Part shown: positions 55,961 through 64,000 of the stretch, piece after piece
Layout: every line of letters begins with the position of its first letter
Position numbering within the stretch: the first letter of the stretch is position 1
Origin: Solirubrum koreensis
GTDB lineage: Bacteria; Bacteroidota; Bacteroidia; Cytophagales; Hymenobacteraceae
DNA: 64,000 nt
Direction: 5' to 3'
NCBI RefSeq assembly: GCF_039541855.1
Contig: NZ_BAABHA010000002.1
Span: forward strand, 806,001-870,000
Made by a program: the position numbers and the translations under genes
Notes under the pieces: generated by a model
What the model saw: only the letters and a program-made list of their open reading frames with translations
Told to the model about the DNA's origin: nothing
Database searches by the model: none

Positions 55961-57382
55961 ATGAAACGAATTCTTACTTCCTGTTACCTCGGGGCACTGC
56001 TGGCCGGTGGCCTGGCCGCGCCGGCCGCCGCGCAGGTGGTGGCTACCTACCCGGTAGGCGCTACCACGGTCACCCTCTCGAACCTCACCACCGGCCTCGA
56101 TACCCCGTGGGAATTGCTTTGGGGGCCCGATAATTTTCTGTGGATGACGGAGCGCGGCGGCCGCATCAGCCGCATAAACCCCACCACGGGCCAGCTCCTG
56201 CCGCTGCTCACCCTCTCCGATGTCACCCAGGGAGGCGAAAGCGGACTGCTGGGCATGACCGTGGTTCCCATAGCCAGTACCCAAGGCGGATCGGCTTACG
56301 TGTTTGTGGTGTACAACTACACCGATGGCGGCTTGAAGGAAAAGGTGGTTCGGTACACCTATACCAACGGCACCCTAACCGCTCCACTGGTGATACTGGG
56401 GAATATTCCGGCCGCCAACATTCACAGCGGTTCGCGCCTGTTGGCCCTGCCCGATAACACCCTGCTGGTAACCACCGGCGACGCGGCCAATACCAGTCTC
56501 TCGCAGAACAGCCAGTCGCTCAACGGCAAAATCCTGCGCATGAATTTCGACGGCACCGTGCCGGCCAACAACCCCACACCGGGCAGCCTGGTGTACACCA
56601 TAGGCCACCGCAACCCGCAGGGACTGGTGCGGGTTGCCGCCACGGGCCGGGTGTACAGCTCGGAGCACGGCCCCAGCAACGACGACGAGGTAAACCTGAT
56701 TGAGCCCGGCCGCAACTACGGCTGGCCAAACGTGGAAGGCCTGTGCAACCTGCCCGCCGAGCAAACCTTCTGCCAACAAAACAACGTGCGCGAGCCACTG
56801 GCGGTCTGGACGCCCACGCTGGCCGTAGCCGGCATTACGTACTACGACCACCCCGCCATTCCGGGCTGGCGCAATTCGCTGCTAATGGCCAGCCTAAAAG
56901 CGGGTACCCTCACCCAGCTTATCCTAACTACCGGCGGCGAAGCCATTGCACAGCAAGCCAATGTGTGGGCTGGCACCTACGGACGACTGCGGGCTATTTG
57001 CACGTCGCCACAAGGCCGGGTGTACGTGGCTACCAGCAACCGCGACGGCCGTGGCAACCCCGCCGCACAAGACGACCGCGTGATGGTGCTCGAAAACCGG
57101 GCGTTTGTTACCTCTGCTAAATCTACCCGCACCGCTACTTTTGCCCTCTACCCTAATCCGTCCACAACGTCGACCACGCTGCAACTGCCCGCTAAGTTGG
57201 GGGCCGCTACAGGCGTTGAAGTAGTGGACGCGCTGGGCCGGCAAGTGTACAACGCAAGCTTTCCCGCGGGTCAACAACGCGCTGTGTTGCCCAGCCAAGC
57301 CTGGAGCCCAGGCGTGTATACCGTGCGTGTGGCCAGCCCAGGCTTGTCATTTACCCCGCAGCGCTTGGTATTGGCCCGTTAA
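55961..57382 (+). CDS. T9SS-sorted PQQ-dependent sugar dehydrogenase-like protein
   Basis: 473 residues. Signal peptide MKRILTSCYLGALLAGGLAAPAAAQ. The propeller domain has the glucose/sorbosone dehydrogenase motifs GLDTPWELLWGPDNFLWMTE, GGESGLLGMTVVP, HSGSRLLALPDNTLLVTTGD, IGHRNPQGLVR and YSSEHGPSNDDEVN. The last 75 residues are a T9SS type A sorting domain (FALYPNPSTTSTTLQLP, then GVYTVRV). Surface-exposed or secreted sugar oxidation is expected if PQQ is available. The relative at 34457 is a lipoprotein instead. Confidence 0.93.
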   Translation: MKRILTSCYLGALLAGGLAAPAAAQVVATYPVGATTVTLSNLTTGLDTPWELLWGPDNFLWMTERGGRISRINPTTGQLLPLLTLSDVTQGGESGLLGMTVVPIASTQGGSAYVFVVYNYTDGGLKEKVVRYTYTNGTLTAPLVILGNIPAANIHSGSRLLALPDNTLLVTTGDAANTSLSQNSQSLNGKILRMNFDGTVPANNPTPGSLVYTIGHRNPQGLVRVAATGRVYSSEHGPSNDDEVNLIEPGRNYGWPNVEGLCNLPAEQTFCQQNNVREPLAVWTPTLAVAGITYYDHPAIPGWRNSLLMASLKAGTLTQLILTTGGEAIAQQANVWAGTYGRLRAICTSPQGRVYVATSNRDGRGNPAAQDDRVMVLENRAFVTSAKSTRTATFALYPNPSTTSTTLQLPAKLGAATGVEVVDALGRQVYNASFPAGQQRAVLPSQAWSPGVYTVRVASPGLSFTPQRLVLAR

Positions 57383-57400
57383 GCTTACTTATCAGGCACA

Positions 57401-57437
57401 AAAAAAGCGGCGCCTCCAGTGCAGGCGCCGCTTTTTT
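57401..57437. terminator. Bidirectional terminator
   Basis: A perfect 15-bp stem (57401-57415 with 57423-57437) with A6 on the left and T6 on the right and a 7-nt loop lies between convergent T9SS genes (19 bp and 16 bp from their stops). Confidence 0.93.
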
Positions 57438-57452
57438 ATTGAGGACGGAATG

Positions 57453-60400
57453 CTATTCCACCGTCACTTTGCGAGTAGTAGTGGTTTGGCCAACCTGCAA
57501 GCGAAGCGTATACAAGCCGCGGGCCAATGGGGTCATCGACACTTTGCCGTCAGCTGAGCCGTTGCTAATGCTGATGGTTTCCTGATGAACAACTTGGCCA
57601 ATGGCATTGATAAGTTGCAACTGCGCCTTCGCGGCTTTGCCCACCCCGCGCAACTGCACCGTCATTTCGCCGCCCGATACCGGGTTCGGGAATACGTTCA
57701 ACTCACCCACGAATGGATTGCGAGTGGAAAGCACACGGTCGTAAACAATAGTGAACGGTCCGGTGGTGGCGCCGGAGGTCAAACCAGCAACGCTGATGTA
57801 GTACTCCTGACCAGGCGTCAGACCAGTCACGCTGAATTGGCCAAGCGAGGAGTTAACGTTGGGAGCCACGCGGCAGGAAACGTCCGTCAGGGCCCCCGAG
57901 CATGAGGCACCACTAAACACGCGCAACGTACCAGCCGACGTACCGGTAACTTCCATTCGCATTTCGCTGGTCACAGGCCTGGCCCGGAACCACACGTCAC
58001 GGGGATTGGCTGCGTTGCTGCAACCCGATTGCGCGGGGTTGCTGTAGCCATTCGGAATGGTAGTAGTGGCGCCGAAATTGGTGGCTTGTACCGTTACATT
58101 GGGCAACAACTGTATGGCAGCGCAAGGCTCGTCGTTGGTAGCTGAGAGTATACTGGTGCGGAAGCACACCGGCCCTACCGTAGGGCTGGGGTTGGCGCCG
58201 CTAGTGCAAGTCTGCGTTACGTAGAAGCAGTACTCCGTATCCGCTGCCAGACCCGTAATAGCTACCGACTGGCCAGCCTGCGTACGCACGGTTCCGGTTC
58301 CGGGCGCGAAACCCACCGGGCCGTACTCAACTGTGTAGGAGATACCCGAACCGGCATACGTGAGCGTGGCCGAACTACTGGTGATGTTGGTTGCTGCCAA
58401 GCCACCAGGCTCCGCACAAGTAGTTGGCGAAGAAGCGCATACGGTGAAGCCCCCTTCGGCATTGTTGCCACTTTCCCACACCCGTACGTAGAGCACTTCG
58501 CCCGGCGTGCGGCCGCTAATGTTGAGCAACCCATGACTACCCGTACCGCTGGCGGCGTCGCACACAATTTGAGTGAGGTTGCCGCACGTGCCCGAGTACA
58601 CCGATAAGTCGGTATCGGTAAGCGGCGTAGAGCCGCCACCAGCCGTTTCCAGTCGCAGCCCTCCCGAAGGTGGCACCGTCACTTTGTACCATACATCGCC
58701 CCCGGCATAGGTACCACAGGTTGGGGATGCCACGCCGCTAGAGCCGCTAGCTCCCAGATTGGTTCCCACCACGGGGCTTGTGCAGTTCGTGCCGAAGCTC
58801 ACCGGCAGCGTAATGGCATTAGCGCAATCGTCGTTAACTGGTGGGGTTGGCGACGGAGTAATGCAGATGGTAAAGTTGCTGTTGAATGCGGCAGGCGCGG
58901 TTGACCCAAACGAGAATATCCGGATGTAGTAGCGCTGCCCGATTGTAAGGCCGTTAACCCGGAGTCTTTCTTCTCCTCCGCTTGCGGAAGCATCAATGCA
59001 CTGCAGGACGGAGAGGGAGCTACAGGCACCCGAAAACACCTGCACAACGCCATCAAAGCTGGTGGCTTCGTCAACGACGATGTCGTGCGAGGTACCGGCG
59101 GCCAGGAACGAGTACCACACGTCGTCGTCGGCGGTGCCGCTGCAGGCGGCTGGAGCGCCTTGCGACGTCGTAGCCCGGAACACGCTACCGTTGACGGGTG
59201 TGCACGTAGCACTAGGTGTTAGGGCCGTGGCATTGGCGCAATCGTCGTTGGCCGGCACCGGTGTGGGAGCCGTAACGCAAATGGAAAAGCTACTGTTGAC
59301 GTCGGTGGGAACCGTAGCGGTAAAAGAGAAAACTCGTACCAAGTATTCCTGACCGACGGTTAGGTTAGTGGCCGATAGAACTTCGACGCTGCCGCCGGCG
59401 CTTTGGTCTTCACATGCAATGCTACCAATAATGCTGGTGCAGGTACCGTTGAATAACTGTACTACACCGTCGAAACCGGCGCCTTCAGTCAAGCGAATGT
59501 CATGAGCCGTTGCCGTCGCCGTGAATTTGTACCACACGTCATCGTCGGCGGCGGCAGTACCGCTACACTGCAAAGTACCAACCAGCGAATCCGTGGCTTT
59601 AAACACCGTTCCCGTAGTAGGTGTGCAAGTCTGGCCGGGGGTTAGAACGGTAGCATTGGCGCAATTGTCGTTTACCGGAGGCTGCGGCGCTGGGGTCACG
59701 CAGATGCTAAAGCTGCTATTGGCCGGCGTGGGAGCCGTTGCGCTGAAAGAGAATACCCGGACCTTGTAGGACGTACCCACAGTCAGGCTAGTCAGGGACA
59801 ATATTTCCACACCCGCGGTGGTAACGTCGCGGCAGCCTAAGCTGGCCGTGAGGAAACCGCAATTTGAACCGCTGAACGCCTGCAGCACGCCATCAAAACC
59901 AGTGCCTTCAGTCAAACGAATATCCATAGCCGTTGCCGTCGCCGTGAATTCGTACCAGACGTCATCGTCGGCGGTGCCGGAACAACCTGACGTACCGACG
60001 TTGGAATTGGTGGCGCTTAACACGGTTCCATTAACCGAGTTACAAGCCTGCGGCGTTGCGCCAACGGTAAGCGTAGCAGCCGTGGCGCACTCGTCGTTGG
60101 CCGGGCGGGTGGCAAGGCTTGTTGGTCCAGTTCTCAAGGATGAACCATCCGTGCAGATACGGGCCACGTAGACGTCGTACTGCGTACCGGCCTGCAAACC
60201 GGTAATGGTGGTGCTGGTGCCTGCAATACCCGTGATGGTCTGGCTACCCGTTCCGCCTGGCGTAAAGCCAACCGGCCCGTAAAACACCGTGTAAGAGCTA
60301 CCCGCCCCTATGCCGCCCCAGCTAATGGCGGCGGTAGTAGAGGTGACTGCACCTACCGTTAGGCCATTGGGAGCAAAACAAGCGTTAGCCGACCGAATGT

Positions 60401-61898
60401 CTACAGCATCTAAGCCAATATCGGATGCGCCAAAATCAGCCCGGGCCCGGAACCGCACCACAGCCGTTGCCGAAGTCGAGCTGATGGTTACATACTGCTT
60501 ACTCCAAGCATTAGCCAGATTAATGCGCGTCAAGGCCGGACCAAAGGTTAATCCGCCATCGTTGGAGACATGTATCGCTAACGAATCGGATCCGGTGTTG
60601 TTGCGGTAGTCGAACGAGAGGATCTTGTCGCCGGCTTGGCTCAGGTTAACGTACAGGTCTAGAAACCCTATGCTGCCCGACGAGGCTTGGAATGAGTGGA
60701 ATCGAGCAGAGCTATTGCCTTCACTCCCCGTGGGCGTGTAAGCCCCCGAAGTTGGGTTTACCCAGCCAGCGGAAATACCGTCGTCGTTGCGGCGCCACGA
60801 ATTGTTACCCGTTGTGGGCGTGGTACGCCAGCTGTTGCTGGGAGCGTCTTTGATTCCGCAAACGTCAATCCAGTCGTTTTCAAATCCTTGGAAAAAGGGT
60901 AGCGTAGCGTAGGTAGGCGCCGCAAACGTAATTTGAGCCGGTGTTGAGTTTGCCGAAGCTCCGCTGCACGTTAATACAGCCCGGAAAAAAGTGGCCGTTG
61001 TTAGTACAGGTGTTGTGTACGTGGGGCCCGTAGCCCCAGCAATGTTGGTGTAGCTGGTTCCGTTCGTGGATTGCTGCCACTGATATGTTAAGCCAGTGCC
61101 AAAGGAAGCTCCTTGCAACGATAAAGAAACACTTCCGGGGGCGCACAGGCTGGAAGCAGAGGCAACCGTAGTACCGCCGTTAGGCGGTGTCGTGCACGGC
61201 GACGACGGAGTGTAAGTAACGCGCAAGGTAGGGCGGTTGTTGCCGTACGAAGCAGCTGTTAGCGTAGTTACCGGTGCTGAATCGGCATCTCCTACCGCAA
61301 ACCCAGTGGCAGGATTTACCACAAAATTAATTACTCCGGTAGCGGTGCCCTGCTTTTCGTGGTCGGTAAGTACCAGCAAGTTGCCGCCGGTGTACACGAA
61401 GGGTTGCGCAAGGGTGACACTGAAGTAGGTGCCAGCGGCTCCGGTTACCTGTTGGGTGGTAGAGGTGTACACCTGCGTTGCACCAGCCGTTAATGTGCTC
61501 CAAGCCTGTGAAGTACCTAACGTGGTGAGGCTGCTGTTGCCCAGCAACACGTTAAACGTGTTGTTACCGGTCAACTCACCGGCATCTGATTTCAGCCATG
61601 CCAACTGCGTAATAACGGCACCAGCAGGAATACTCAGTTCAGCCGGCGTGTACAGGTGAGCGTAACGCGAATGATCGAACGTGCTGGTAGCTGTTGACCG
61701 GTAAATAGGCCCGTATGAATAGCTACTCCTGGCCGGTGCTACAACGGGCAAGGTCGTTGAGCCAATGGTAGAGGTTTGGGCACCGGCCAGTAACGGCAAC
61801 AACAGCACACAAGCCGTTGTGAGCCACGTAACCAGACGCTTCAACCCTTGAGGCGGTTGATGAACAGCGGGTGACTGTTCGGGTAAAGGTATTTGCAT
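57453..61898 (-). CDS. Large T9SS-secreted multidomain surface protein
   Basis: 1481 residues from the ATG at 61898 (signal region LVTWLTTACVLLLPLLAGAQ). In order: an N-terminal beta domain (about 40-230), an Ig-like domain (YQWQQSTNGTSYTNIAG), a jelly-roll or MAM-like domain (about 330-510, LPFFQGFENDW start), a fibronectin III domain, four tandem repeats of about 135 residues each opening with a NDxCAxA motif and containing DDVWYxF and an FSxxVxSFTICVT-like end, a second FN3, a fifth repeat copy, and a T9SS type A domain (VFPNPVSGGEMTVQL, then GLYTLRLQVG). Likely a surface adhesin or matrix protein. The tandem repeats are also near-identical in DNA in places. Confidence 0.92.
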   Translation of the reverse strand: MQIPLPEQSPAVHQPPQGLKRLVTWLTTACVLLLPLLAGAQTSTIGSTTLPVVAPARSSYSYGPIYRSTATSTFDHSRYAHLYTPAELSIPAGAVITQLAWLKSDAGELTGNNTFNVLLGNSSLTTLGTSQAWSTLTAGATQVYTSTTQQVTGAAGTYFSVTLAQPFVYTGGNLLVLTDHEKQGTATGVINFVVNPATGFAVGDADSAPVTTLTAASYGNNRPTLRVTYTPSSPCTTPPNGGTTVASASSLCAPGSVSLSLQGASFGTGLTYQWQQSTNGTSYTNIAGATGPTYTTPVLTTATFFRAVLTCSGASANSTPAQITFAAPTYATLPFFQGFENDWIDVCGIKDAPSNSWRTTPTTGNNSWRRNDDGISAGWVNPTSGAYTPTGSEGNSSARFHSFQASSGSIGFLDLYVNLSQAGDKILSFDYRNNTGSDSLAIHVSNDGGLTFGPALTRINLANAWSKQYVTISSTSATAVVRFRARADFGASDIGLDAVDIRSANACFAPNGLTVGAVTSTTAAISWGGIGAGSSYTVFYGPVGFTPGGTGSQTITGIAGTSTTITGLQAGTQYDVYVARICTDGSSLRTGPTSLATRPANDECATAATLTVGATPQACNSVNGTVLSATNSNVGTSGCSGTADDDVWYEFTATATAMDIRLTEGTGFDGVLQAFSGSNCGFLTASLGCRDVTTAGVEILSLTSLTVGTSYKVRVFSFSATAPTPANSSFSICVTPAPQPPVNDNCANATVLTPGQTCTPTTGTVFKATDSLVGTLQCSGTAAADDDVWYKFTATATAHDIRLTEGAGFDGVVQLFNGTCTSIIGSIACEDQSAGGSVEVLSATNLTVGQEYLVRVFSFTATVPTDVNSSFSICVTAPTPVPANDDCANATALTPSATCTPVNGSVFRATTSQGAPAACSGTADDDVWYSFLAAGTSHDIVVDEATSFDGVVQVFSGACSSLSVLQCIDASASGGEERLRVNGLTIGQRYYIRIFSFGSTAPAAFNSNFTICITPSPTPPVNDDCANAITLPVSFGTNCTSPVVGTNLGASGSSGVASPTCGTYAGGDVWYKVTVPPSGGLRLETAGGGSTPLTDTDLSVYSGTCGNLTQIVCDAASGTGSHGLLNISGRTPGEVLYVRVWESGNNAEGGFTVCASSPTTCAEPGGLAATNITSSSATLTYAGSGISYTVEYGPVGFAPGTGTVRTQAGQSVAITGLAADTEYCFYVTQTCTSGANPSPTVGPVCFRTSILSATNDEPCAAIQLLPNVTVQATNFGATTTIPNGYSNPAQSGCSNAANPRDVWFRARPVTSEMRMEVTGTSAGTLRVFSGASCSGALTDVSCRVAPNVNSSLGQFSVTGLTPGQEYYISVAGLTSGATTGPFTIVYDRVLSTRNPFVGELNVFPNPVSGGEMTVQLRGVGKAAKAQLQLINAIGQVVHQETISISNGSADGKVSMTPLARGLYTLRLQVGQTTTTRKVTVE
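59465..59974 (-). repeat. Near-identical DNA segments inside the repeat-protein gene
   Basis: Segments at about 59465-59550 and 59887-59974 differ at few positions over some 85 bp, around the block encoding DIRLTEG / TATAxD and the DDDVWYxF motif. Such identity suggests recent duplication or gene conversion between adjacent repeats. Confidence 0.7.
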
Positions 61899-62173
61899 AA
61901 GAAATGGGTGTGGGGTGGTTGGAATGAGAAAGCGACAGAAGCCAAGGTTCTTAAACTTATAAGTGGCAGGCATTTGTCGCCGGCTAAATCTAGTATTATC
62001 TCTTGTAATTACCCTACATCACAGTGTCAATTTTGCATATTCCTCATTTCGAGTCTGAAGAGCAAGCCCAACTTTATTCATAAAAAAATGCTTATGGTTG
62101 AGTAGAAATGTTTTCTAAATTACGCCGCCGTTACTTGCGGCTCACCCATTTACCACCCATTTACCACCCTCCA
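61899..62173. other. AT-rich divergent intergenic region
   Basis: 275 bp between two divergent surface-protein genes, clearly AT-richer than the flanks. It must hold both promoters; near-matches to TAnnTTTG occur on both strands but none has correct -33 spacing. A direct repeat of CCCATTTACCAC lies just before the right-hand gene. Confidence 0.55.
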
Positions 62174-64000
62174 ATGCAAACAGCTTTACGCATTGCTTAC
62201 CGGCTCTTCTTCTCGTGCTTGTTCATGGCAATTCTTGCCTTACAAGCCCGTGCCTCCCACGTTCAAGGAGGTCAGCTCACCTACCGTTGGGTAAGCGGTA
62301 CCACCTATGAAGTGACCCTCGTAACGTACCGTGACTGTTCCGGTATCGGCGCAGAAACGTCGTTCACATTAGCCGCCAGATCGGGTGGTTGTGCGTCTAC
62401 CGCAACAACGGCTACCCTGATCCAAACGGGTGTACCTCTTCTGGGCACGCCTTACTGCCCGGGCATTCAGGCACAGGTGATATGTCCGGACAACTCCGGA
62501 ACTGTTCCCTTCACGAATTTCAAAGAGTATACCTACATAGGCCGGATCAACCTTCCTCCGGCCGACGAATGGGTGCTGAGCGTTGAAAGCTGCTGCCGCC
62601 CGGAAACCCGCACCCTAGCTGGTGGGGTTAGCGCGGGCTTTCGCTTCGAAGCGACATTGAACAACCGCATTACGCCCGCAGGAGGTACCGTTCAAACGAT
62701 AGAAAACACGTCGCCAAGATTTGCGGCCAACCAAGCAGGTATTCGCTTTGAATGTGCACAGAAAAATGCCACGGTGACTTTTTCGGCCAACGACCCGGTT
62801 GATAACGACTCGCTGGTTTATGAGCTGGCCCCTCCACTTGACGGCTGTAATACACCAAATTCCTTCCTGTCGTACCCCACAAACCTGCGGTGCACCACGC
62901 GCACCGTTGCGGGCTGCACTTACACCTGCTCGGGAACGACGCCGGCTTCGTTTAGCCCCACTTTCCCGATTGCCGTATCGTTTGATACAACCGGTACGTG
63001 CCCCAACCGCACACTCACCCCGCGGTTCCGGTTTTCGCCGGCCGACGGCCTTTTCTCCTTCACCGCAGCCTCTTTTGTTCCGGGAAACACCACTGCTGCC
63101 CAGGCACAAAACAAATACGTAGTCGTGGGCAAGGTTACCGAATACCGCCGCTTCCCCGGCAGCAACCGACGCTACAAGGTCGGTTCGATCCGCCGCGATA
63201 TGCTGGTGGTGATTATTGATTGCGGTACCAACAGCCCGCCAGACCCGCCCCAAGTTGTGGTTAGCACCCAGCAGACCAACGCCGTGGTGCGCACCACCCG
63301 TGACTCAACATACATTACGGTACAGGCCTGCAATTACGCCCGCGTACGACTCCGGTTCACCGACCCGAACACGAGTAACCTGCTAACCGTTGAGCCTTTC
63401 AACAACCCCAGCAATGTACTTGAAGGTGGTGATATTGGCGAATACTTGGGTGTATCGGCCAATGGCTCTGCACAACCACAGGCCACCCTCTTGTTTCAAC
63501 CGCAGCCAAATTTTGTGGGCACCACACGCACGCTGCTCTTCCGCATTACCGACGATGGGTGTCCATTCAAAGGAACGCAAGTACGGCCGGTTGTTATTCG
63601 GGTAGTAGAAGGCGAATTCGCCAGAGCATTGGCTTCGACTAACCAGCAAAACCAAGCCGTAGTGTGCGAAGGCCAGCCTGTAACCATCAACGCCTTGGTG
63701 CAACGCCCCGATTCGGTCATTCGGAACCGCCAAGTGTATGCTTTCACTTGGAGCGGCTCGCGTACTGGCATCACCCCGGCTGAAGGACTGAACCCGGGCG
63801 ATGCCAATTTGCAAAACATTACGGTTCGCCCCACCCGTACCACGCGCTATTACCTCACCATCACTCCCACTCGAGCTTTCCAGCCGGCTCTGTGTCGCGA
63901 CACAGCCTCGATTTTGGTGCGTATTTTGCCGCGCTTGACGGCTTCCTTTACTGTGGCCGAGCGTGCGTTTTACGCCAACCGGGACAATATTCCCCCGCGC
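62174..64000 (+). CDS. Gliding-motility-type surface protein (3' end outside window)
   Basis: 609 codons from the ATG at 62174 are open to the right edge; an in-frame ATG at 62108 is possible but 62174 starts the signal peptide (RLFFSCLFMAILALQARA). The mature start SHVQGGQLTYRWVSGTTYEV followed by VTYRDCSG is typical of large Bacteroidota proteins that end in a gliding motility-associated (T9SS type B) C-terminal domain. Several cysteine-containing Ig-like segments follow (ESCCRPETR, RFRFSPADGLFSFTA, FRITDDGCPF). The C-terminus is not visible, so secretion type is inferred. Probably a surface adhesin. Confidence 0.85.
   Translation, partial: MQTALRIAYRLFFSCLFMAILALQARASHVQGGQLTYRWVSGTTYEVTLVTYRDCSGIGAETSFTLAARSGGCASTATTATLIQTGVPLLGTPYCPGIQAQVICPDNSGTVPFTNFKEYTYIGRINLPPADEWVLSVESCCRPETRTLAGGVSAGFRFEATLNNRITPAGGTVQTIENTSPRFAANQAGIRFECAQKNATVTFSANDPVDNDSLVYELAPPLDGCNTPNSFLSYPTNLRCTTRTVAGCTYTCSGTTPASFSPTFPIAVSFDTTGTCPNRTLTPRFRFSPADGLFSFTAASFVPGNTTAAQAQNKYVVVGKVTEYRRFPGSNRRYKVGSIRRDMLVVIIDCGTNSPPDPPQVVVSTQQTNAVVRTTRDSTYITVQACNYARVRLRFTDPNTSNLLTVEPFNNPSNVLEGGDIGEYLGVSANGSAQPQATLLFQPQPNFVGTTRTLLFRITDDGCPFKGTQVRPVVIRVVEGEFARALASTNQQNQAVVCEGQPVTINALVQRPDSVIRNRQVYAFTWSGSRTGITPAEGLNPGDANLQNITVRPTRTTRYYLTITPTRAFQPALCRDTASILVRILPRLTASFTVAERAFYANRDNIPPR

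Overview
The window looks like chromosome of a GC-rich Bacteroidota, most likely Hymenobacter or a close Cytophagales relative. The evidence is several secreted proteins with type IX secretion (T9SS) C-terminal sorting domains, a TonB-receptor-type barrel with a carboxypeptidase-regulatory-like N-terminus, LytTR two-component signalling, an rpsU-xerC-hpf cluster, and promoter candidates of the Bacteroidota form TAnnTTTG. No rRNA, tRNA, CRISPR, phage or insertion sequence was found. Genus is an inference from gene content.

Layout. 1-3.2 kb: N-terminal part of a secreted IPT/TIG-repeat protein running off the left edge, then an alpha/beta hydrolase that has lost its nucleophilic serine. 3.4-15.1 kb: signalling block with an orphan five-PAS hybrid histidine kinase, an HD hydrolase, a fusion of nucleotide-transporter-like membrane domain, HEAT repeats and a cyclic-nucleotide-binding domain, an M28 peptidase, and a histidine kinase / response regulator / response regulator-adenylate cyclase operon. 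15.3-23.4 kb: glpD, two small secreted paralogues, uvrB, an ECF sigma factor overlapping its probable anti-sigma/barrel partner, and wrbA. 23.7-30.8 kb: a LytTR two-component pair divergent from an ABC exporter, then an outer-membrane receptor. 30.9-37.7 kb: aroE, DedA, a T9SS subtilisin, a sugar-dehydrogenase lipoprotein, a TraB/GumN protein and phosphosulfolactate synthase. 37.8-44.7 kb: exopolysaccharide export operon (Wza-, Wzc- and CpsB-like) followed by an SDR and a TPR protein. 44.9-49.2 kb: acyl-CoA dehydrogenase, rpsU, xerC, hpf, then convergent metK with an unlisted 44-codon gene behind it. 49.6-57.4 kb: membrane protein, S9 peptidase, HD hydrolase, secreted amidase, T9SS sugar dehydrogenase. 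57.4-64 kb: a 1481-residue T9SS repeat protein and, divergently, the start of a gliding-motility-type surface protein cut by the right edge.

How genes may work together. The kinase/regulator/cyclase operon could make cAMP read by the cyclic-nucleotide-binding transporter-like protein next door. Wza, Wzc and CpsB form an exopolysaccharide export and tyrosine-phosphorylation control unit. The LytTR pair probably controls the divergent ABC exporter. The ECF sigma factor and the overlapping membrane/barrel protein form a sigma/anti-sigma pair of unusual architecture. These links are inferred from gene order and families, not shown directly. Start codons were often moved inward from the longest frame where a signal peptide or family N-terminus supports it.
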